Source: Gordonia asplenii
GTDB lineage: Bacteria; Actinomycetota; Actinomycetes; Mycobacteriales; Mycobacteriaceae
Reading direction: 5' to 3'
NCBI RefSeq assembly: GCF_012933505.1
Contig: NZ_JABBNB010000001.1
Location: forward strand, 186,001-250,000
DNA: 64,000 nt
Shown here in pieces: positions 58,988-64,000 of the stretch. The notes beneath the pieces are model-generated. The model ran no database searches. It worked only from the letters and a program-made list of their open reading frames with translations, and was not told where the DNA came from. Position 1 is the first letter of the stretch. Every line of letters begins with the position of its first letter. Position numbers and translations under genes: made by a program.

Positions 58988-60484
58988 GTGTCTCAAACGA
59001 TCAAGTCCGATGTGGTGTTGGTAGGCGCTGGCATCATGAGCGCTACCCTGGGCGCGCTTCTGCGACAGTTGCAGCCCGAATGGTCGATCAGCCTGTTCGA
59101 GTCGCTCGACGCCGCCGCCGCAGAGAGCAGCGACCCGTGGAACAACGCGGGCACCGGGCATTCGGCCCTGTGCGAGCTGAACTACACACCGCAGGACGCC
59201 AACGGTGACGTGAACGTCGACAAGGCGATCACCATCAACGAGCAGTTCCAGGTGTCGCGTCAGTTCTGGGCGCACTCGGTGGACAAGGGCATCCTCGGTG
59301 ACCCGAGCGAGTTCATCAACCCCATCCCGCACGTGAGCTTCACCCACGGCGAGGCCGGTGCCAGCTACCTGCGCAAACGCTACGACAAACTGTCGCGCCA
59401 CCCGCTGTTCGAGGGCATGGAGTACATCACCGAGCCCGACGAGTTCGCCGCGCGCCTGCCGCTGATGTCCGACGGTCGTGACTTCTCCGACCCGGTCGCC
59501 CTCAACTGGTTCACCGACGGCACCGACGTCGACTTCGGCGCGCTCACCCAGCAACTGCTGAATTACGTCGGCAAAGACTCCGACATCTACTTCGGTCATC
59601 GGGTGACCAACCTGAACAAGCAGTCCGACGGAAGTTGGATCGTCAAGGTCGTCAACGACCGCACCGGCGAGAAGCTGAAGGTACACGCGAAGTTCGTATT
59701 CGTCGGCGCAGGCGGCGGGGCGCTGCATCTGCTGCAGAAGTCGGGCATCTCCGAGGCCAAGGGCTTCGGCGGCTTCCCGGTGTCGGGTGAGTTCATCCGC
59801 TGCACCAACCCCGAGCTGATCAGCCGCCACCAGGCGAAGGTCTACGGGCAGGCCGCCGTCGGCGCACCGCCGATGTCGGTGCCGCACCTGGACACCCGCG
59901 TCATCAACCACCAGCCGGGACTGCTGTTCGGCCCGTACGCGGGCTGGTCGCCCAAGTTCCTCAAGAACGGCAAGGCCACCGACCTGATCGAGTCGGTGAC
60001 CCCGAGCAACCTGCTGCCGATGATCTCCATCGCACCGAAAGAGTTCGGCCTGCTGAAGTACCTCATCAGCGAGCTCGCGTCCAGCACCGCCGACCGCATC
60101 GACACGCTCAACGAGTTCGCTCCGCGCGCCGTCGCCGGCGACTGGGAATTCGTCACCGCCGGCCAGCGCGTCCAGGTGATCCGCAAGAACAGCGCCGTCA
60201 ACGGCTCGCTCGAATTCGGCACCGCCGTCGTCGCGGCCGGTGACGGCACCATCGCCGGCCTGCTCGGGGCGTCGCCCGGGGCGTCGACCGCGGTTCCCGC
60301 GATGCTCGACGTCCTGTCGAAGTGTTTCCCACGCCAGTTCGACGGGTGGCGTCCGAAGCTCGTCGAGATGATTCCGTCCTTCGGTCAGAAGCTGTCCGAC
60401 AACACCTCGTTGTTCGGTGAGGTGTGGGACTGGTCGAGCAAGAGCCTGCTGCTGACCAACTCGCGCGCGACCGCCGACGCATAG
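58988..60484 (+). CDS. mqo: Malate:quinone oxidoreductase
   Basis: FAD-dependent peripheral membrane enzyme that oxidises malate to oxaloacetate and feeds the quinone pool. 498 residues from GTG 58988, with a GGGAG ribosome site at about 58976-58980. FAD motif [35 protein letters not shown] and [15 protein letters not shown] are MQO signatures. It is 3 bases from the Mg-chelatase-like gene and divergent from the hydrolase. Confidence 0.96.
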   Translation: MSQTIKSDVVLVGAGIMSATLGALLRQLQPEWSISLFESLDAAAAESSDPWNNAGTGHSALCELNYTPQDANGDVNVDKAITINEQFQVSRQFWAHSVDKGILGDPSEFINPIPHVSFTHGEAGASYLRKRYDKLSRHPLFEGMEYITEPDEFAARLPLMSDGRDFSDPVALNWFTDGTDVDFGALTQQLLNYVGKDSDIYFGHRVTNLNKQSDGSWIVKVVNDRTGEKLKVHAKFVFVGAGGGALHLLQKSGISEAKGFGGFPVSGEFIRCTNPELISRHQAKVYGQAAVGAPPMSVPHLDTRVINHQPGLLFGPYAGWSPKFLKNGKATDLIESVTPSNLLPMISIAPKEFGLLKYLISELASSTADRIDTLNEFAPRAVAGDWEFVTAGQRVQVIRKNSAVNGSLEFGTAVVAAGDGTIAGLLGASPGASTAVPAMLDVLSKCFPRQFDGWRPKLVEMIPSFGQKLSDNTSLFGEVWDWSSKSLLLTNSRATADA

Positions 60485-60487
60485 TCG

Positions 60488-62443
60488 ATGTCGGCGCAGC
60501 CGCAACGCATCGATTATCCGTTCAGCGCCGTCGTCGGACAGGATCAGCTCAAACTCGCGCTGATCCTGTCCGCGATCGCGCCCGGCATCGGCGGTGTGCT
60601 GATCCGGGGCGAGAAGGGGACCGCCAAGTCGACGATCGTGCGCGGTCTCGGACCGCTGCTCGGCGAGCCGGGCAGTCCACGGCCGGTGGTGGACCTGCCG
60701 ATCGGCGCCACCGAGGACCGGGTCGTCGGGTCGCTCGACGTCACCCGTGCCCTGCGCGACGGCGAGGCCGTCTTCACTCCCGGACTCCTCGCCCGCGCCG
60801 ACCGCGGTGTGCTCTACATCGATGAGGTGAACCTTCTCGCCGATCATCTCGTGGACGTGTTGCTCGACGCCGCCGCCAGCGGGCGGGTCACCGTCGAACG
60901 CGACGGTATCTCGCACACCTCGTCGACCGAGTTCGTCCTCGTCGGCACGATGAATCCGGAAGAGGGCGAACTGCGCCCGCAACTGCTCGACCGTTTCGGT
61001 CTCGCCGTCGACGTCGTGGCCGCGCGCGACGTCGACGAACGCGTCGAGGTGGTGACCCGGCGGCTCGAATTCGACGCCGCCCCAGAGCGATTCGTGCAGC
61101 GCTTCGCCGACGACGAGGCGGAGTTGACCCGGCGCATCCGGCAGGCACGCACCGACGTCGGCGACGTCGAACTGCCGATCACCGAACTGCGCCGCATCGC
61201 CGCGGTATGCGCGCATCTCGACGTCGACGGCATGCGCGGCGACATCGTCGTCGCGCGCGCGGCCGCCGCACACGCCGCGTGGCGCGGGGCGTCGTCGATC
61301 AACGCCGACGACGTGCGCATCGCCGTCGAACTGGCCCTGCCGCACCGCAGGCGCCGCGATCCGTTCGACGAGTCGGGGCTGTCCGAACAACAGGTCGACG
61401 ACGCGATGGATGCGGGGGAGCAGGCCGCGCAGCCTGACCCGCCCCCGCCCGACGACGATGGACCCGACAACGATGGACCCGACAACGATGGACCCGACGC
61501 CGACCCCGACGGCCCGGGTGGCGGCGGCATCGACGCGCCGCCGAACGATGATGGCGCGGAGACGGATTCGAGCGCGACCACCGCGGGGTCCGACGACGCC
61601 GCGGGGCCGCGGTTCACAGCGCCGGCCACCGCTGCGGCCCGAGTCCGCAATCTCCGCGTCGCCGGCGTCGGAAGCGGTGCCTCGGGTCGTCGGTCCAAGG
61701 CGTACAGCGATCGTGGAATGACCACGCGCGCAATCCAGTTCACGCCCGGGACGTCGGTGCACGTCGTCGGGACGGCGATGGCGGCGATCGAGCGCGCGGT
61801 GAGCGCATCGTCGCGGGTCGTGGTGACCGGCGATGATCTGCGTGGAGCACAGCGAGTGGGAACCGAGGGCAACCTGGTCGTCTTCCTGCTCGACCTGTCC
61901 GGGTCGATGACCGCGCGTAAACGCCTCGACTCCGTGACCCGCGCCTGCGTCGATCTGCTGCGTGACTCCTACACTCGCCGCGACCGGGTCGCGGTGGTTG
62001 TCGCCCGCGGCAGCCACGCGGAAGTGGTTGTGCCGCCGACTCGTTCGGTGGATCTCGCCGTGGCGCGACTCAGTCGGGTCCGCGTCGGCGGACGCACCCC
62101 GCTCGCCGACGGACTGATTCAGTCGTTGTCGGTGATTTCCGCTGCCGCACAACGGGAACCGGCCCGCCGCCCGCTGTTGGTGGTGCTCACCGACGGCCGT
62201 GCCACGGGGCCGGGAGCGAACCGGAATTCGGCAGCGTCGGGCGCCGACGCCCTCACGCGCGCACACGCCGCGGCGCGGGGCATCGCTCGCCGCCATATCG
62301 ACGCCGTGGTCATCGACTGCGAACAGGGGATGATCCGGCTGGGGCTGGCCGCGCAGCTGGCTCGCCACCTGCACGCGCCGTGCCTCGCGATCGCCGACCT
62401 CAATGCGCATTCGATCGTCGCCGCGGTCCGCGCCGCAGCCTGA
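60488..62443 (+). CDS. Magnesium/cobalt-chelatase-like ChlI-ChlD fusion
   Basis: A 651-residue protein joining an AAA+ (ChlI/BchI) domain, with Walker A GEKGTAKS (41-48) and Walker [13 protein letters not shown], to a C-terminal von Willebrand A domain with MIDAS D469-LSGSM. The acidic linker (about 300-380) contains a 15-bp DNA repeat encoding GPDND units. Homologue of Rv2850c. It stands next to cobO and cobB, so it may serve cobalt insertion or another metallo-cofactor step; no ChlH/CobN partner is present in the window. Function is inferred. Confidence 0.88.
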   Translation: MSAQPQRIDYPFSAVVGQDQLKLALILSAIAPGIGGVLIRGEKGTAKSTIVRGLGPLLGEPGSPRPVVDLPIGATEDRVVGSLDVTRALRDGEAVFTPGLLARADRGVLYIDEVNLLADHLVDVLLDAAASGRVTVERDGISHTSSTEFVLVGTMNPEEGELRPQLLDRFGLAVDVVAARDVDERVEVVTRRLEFDAAPERFVQRFADDEAELTRRIRQARTDVGDVELPITELRRIAAVCAHLDVDGMRGDIVVARAAAAHAAWRGASSINADDVRIAVELALPHRRRRDPFDESGLSEQQVDDAMDAGEQAAQPDPPPPDDDGPDNDGPDNDGPDADPDGPGGGGIDAPPNDDGAETDSSATTAGSDDAAGPRFTAPATAAARVRNLRVAGVGSGASGRRSKAYSDRGMTTRAIQFTPGTSVHVVGTAMAAIERAVSASSRVVVTGDDLRGAQRVGTEGNLVVFLLDLSGSMTARKRLDSVTRACVDLLRDSYTRRDRVAVVVARGSHAEVVVPPTRSVDLAVARLSRVRVGGRTPLADGLIQSLSVISAAAQREPARRPLLVVLTDGRATGPGANRNSAASGADALTRAHAAARGIARRHIDAVVIDCEQGMIRLGLAAQLARHLHAPCLAIADLNAHSIVAAVRAAA

Positions 62444-62472
62444 CCCGAACCCCGACCAAAAGGAAACCGACT

Positions 62473-63090
62473 GTGCCACAAGGAGTTCCGGAGAGCATCC
62501 CGAACGACGGGCTGACCACCCGGCAGCGCCGCAACACCCCGGTGCTAGGCGTGCACACCGGCGACGGCAAGGGGAAGTCGACGGCGGCCTTCGGCATGGC
62601 GATGCGCGCCTGGAACGCCGGCCTCAACGTCGCGGTGTTCCAGTTCGTGAAGTCGGCGAAGTGGCGGGTAGGCGAGGAGTCCGCACTCGAAGCACTCGGC
62701 GCCCTCCACGAGCAGACCGGTCGGGGTGGGCCGGTGCAGTGGCACAAGATGGGTCAGGGCTGGTCGTGGCTGCGCTCCAGCTCCGAGCACGCCGACGATC
62801 ACGCGGCCGCCGCCCGAGCCGGTTGGGCCGAGATCAGCCGACGCCTTGCTGGCGAAGAGCACGATTTCTACGTCCTCGACGAGTTCACCTATCCACTCGA
62901 TTGGGGATGGATCGACGTCGACGAGGTGGTCGACACCCTGCGCGCCCGACCCGGTCGTCAACACGTGATCATCACCGGACGCCGCGCGCCGCAGAAGTTG
63001 ATCGACGCCGCCGACCTCGTCACCGAGATGCGCAAGGTCGCCCACCCGATGGATCAGGGGCGCAAGGGCCAGAAGGGCATCGAATGGTGA
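62473..63090 (+). CDS. cobO: Corrinoid adenosyltransferase CobO
   Basis: ATP:cob(I)alamin adenosyltransferase, CobA/BtuR type, 205 residues from GTG 62473. P-loop GDGKGKS (30-36) in HTGDGKGKSTAAFGMAMRA, then VAVFQFVKS, YVLDEFTYPLDWG and HVIITGRRAP. AAAGGAAA at about 62457-62464 is the ribosome site. Follows the chelatase-like gene and precedes cobB as in mycobacteria. An 18-bp tandem duplication (63084-63101 and 63102-63119) straddles its stop. Confidence 0.95.
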   Translation: MPQGVPESIPNDGLTTRQRRNTPVLGVHTGDGKGKSTAAFGMAMRAWNAGLNVAVFQFVKSAKWRVGEESALEALGALHEQTGRGGPVQWHKMGQGWSWLRSSSEHADDHAAAARAGWAEISRRLAGEEHDFYVLDEFTYPLDWGWIDVDEVVDTLRARPGRQHVIITGRRAPQKLIDAADLVTEMRKVAHPMDQGRKGQKGIEW

Positions 63091-63136
63091 TCGGCGCGAG
63101 CATGGTGATCGGCGCGAGCGCCGCGACGGGAGATCT

Positions 63137-64000
63137 GTGACGTCGACCCCCGCGGTCGTCATCGCGGCGCCGTCGTCGGGCAGCGGCAAGACCACCGTCA
63201 CCACCGGTCTGATCGCCGCGCTGCGTCGGGCCGGGCGAAAGGTGGCGCCGTTCAAGGTCGGACCCGACTTCATCGACCCCGGATACCACAGCGTCGCCGC
63301 CGACCGGCCCGGACGGAATCTGGATCCGAATCTCGTCGGCGTCGAACGGATCTCGCCGCTCTTCGCGGCCGGCTGCGTGGGCGCCGACATCGCCGTGGTC
63401 GAAGGCGTGATGGGCTTGTTCGACGGCCGCATCGCAGCGGACGGTCATTCGACGTCCACCGGCGGCTTCGGCTCGACGGCGCAGGTCGCGTCGATCCTCG
63501 GCGCGCCGGTGGTGCTCGTCGTCGACGCCGCCGGGCACAGTCAATCACTTGCCGCGCTGCTGCACGGCTTCGCGACATTCGACTCGACCGTGACCATCGC
63601 CGGCGTCATTCTCAACCGGGTGGGTTCGCCGCGCCATGAATCGGTGCTGCGGGCGGCCTGCGCGCAAGTCGGGCTGCCGGTTCTCGGTGCGGTGCGGCGT
63701 AACGGTGAGTTGTCGGTCCCGTCGCGGCACCTCGGGTTGATCCCGGCCGCCGAACGTGCGCCACAAGCGCGCGACGCCGTCGACGCGATGGCCGCGGCGA
63801 TGGGCGCCGGCGTCGATCTCGCGGCGATCGAAGCGACCGCGCGACAGCGGCGTCAGCGCGACGGTGCGCCCTGGTCTGCGCCGGATGCAGTCGGTGAGCC
63901 GGTACGTGCCCGTCCGGTGATCGCGATGGCCGGCGGCGCGGCTTTCACCTTTGGCTATGCCGAACACGCGGAACTTCTGCGCGCGGCCGGCGCTGACGTG
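63137..64000 (+). CDS. cobB: Cobyrinic acid a,c-diamide synthase CobB (partial)
   Basis: Starts at GTG 63137 and runs off the end of the window with 288 codons present. N-terminal ATP-binding APSSGSGKTTVTTGL, then FKVGPDFIDPGYH and VEGVMGLFDG, diagnostic of CobB/CobQ-type amidotransferase synthases. The C-terminal glutaminase domain is outside the window. Amidates the a and c side chains, feeding the CobO product route to CobQ at 42.9 kb. Confidence 0.94.
   Translation, partial: MTSTPAVVIAAPSSGSGKTTVTTGLIAALRRAGRKVAPFKVGPDFIDPGYHSVAADRPGRNLDPNLVGVERISPLFAAGCVGADIAVVEGVMGLFDGRIAADGHSTSTGGFGSTAQVASILGAPVVLVVDAAGHSQSLAALLHGFATFDSTVTIAGVILNRVGSPRHESVLRAACAQVGLPVLGAVRRNGELSVPSRHLGLIPAAERAPQARDAVDAMAAAMGAGVDLAAIEATARQRRQRDGAPWSAPDAVGEPVRARPVIAMAGGAAFTFGYAEHAELLRAAGADV

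Noticed and set aside
58952..62479. Very long open frame (about 1,175 codons) on the minus strand opposite mqo, the chelatase-like gene and part of cobO
   Set aside because: It is antisense to three clearly conserved genes and has no recognisable motif; such shadows are normal in high-GC DNA.

Overview
The window is high-GC actinobacterial chromosome from a mycolic-acid-containing lineage (Mycobacteriales; Gordonia, Williamsia or a close relative fits best). The evidence is a mycothione reductase, a Rip1-type site-2 protease, a MapB-type methionine aminopeptidase, a PlsB2-like acyltransferase, a WS/DGAT triacylglycerol synthase, a DUF2631 protein and a DUF1490/PacL protein. Gene order also recalls Mycobacterium tuberculosis: rlmN, DUF2631, dxr, rip1, ispG, GNAT, a PBP lipoprotein, map, then mtr, hydrolase, mqo, Mg-chelatase-like, cobO and cobB. 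The species cannot be named from the sequence alone.

Layout. 0-8.2 kb: glutaminase with a STAS-like tail, an AraC regulator divergent from a methyltransferase, a P1B metal ATPase with its PacL-like partner, a TetR/oxidoreductase divergent pair, and rlmN. 8.3-27.2 kb: a defence island of visibly lower GC. A zinc-ribbon/GIY-YIG-like gene comes first on the plus strand. Nine open frames on the minus strand follow, nearly all with overlapping or touching ends. In transcription order they are a 1,710-aa DUF1998 helicase with a nuclease-like tail, an SNF2 helicase, an adenine methyltransferase, two paralogous target-recognition cassettes, DarT, DarG, McrB and McrC. The island ends at a broken Gfo/Idh/MocA oxidoreductase remnant (about 27.44-27.93 kb) and a strong hairpin. 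28-44.6 kb: isoprenoid (dxr, ispG), Rip1, GNAT, a beta-ketoacyl synthase, TetR/MFS efflux, a penicillin-binding lipoprotein, haem importer hmuTUV, map and cobQ. 44.6-50.7 kb: a hydrolase and a three-gene glycerolipid cluster (PlsB, HAD-PlsC fusion, WS/DGAT). 50.8-56 kb: TetR/ZapE pair, then an IclR regulator divergent from a meta-cleavage lower pathway (hydratase, acylating acetaldehyde dehydrogenase, aldolase). 56-64 kb: a MITE-like inverted repeat, mtr, a hydrolase, mqo, a ChlI/ChlD-like fusion, cobO and the start of cobB.

The most interesting object is the island operon. The methyltransferase frame runs into an 11-G tract (16110-16120) and stops 5 codons later. The missing C-terminal target-recognition part continues at once in another frame, and 9 or 12 Gs would fuse the two into a 1,308-aa enzyme. 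This is the arrangement expected of a phase-variable defence methyltransferase, as in the G-tract of pglX in the Streptomyces Pgl system. A second complete copy of the recognition domain lies directly downstream. The core (DUF1998 helicase, SNF2 helicase, methyltransferase) resembles DISARM-type systems but has no separate DrmB or DrmC, and it is continuous with a DarTG toxin-antitoxin pair and an McrBC-type restriction pair. The suggestion that these form one layered, switchable defence unit is inference.

No rRNA, tRNA, CRISPR array or recognisable insertion-sequence transposase was seen.
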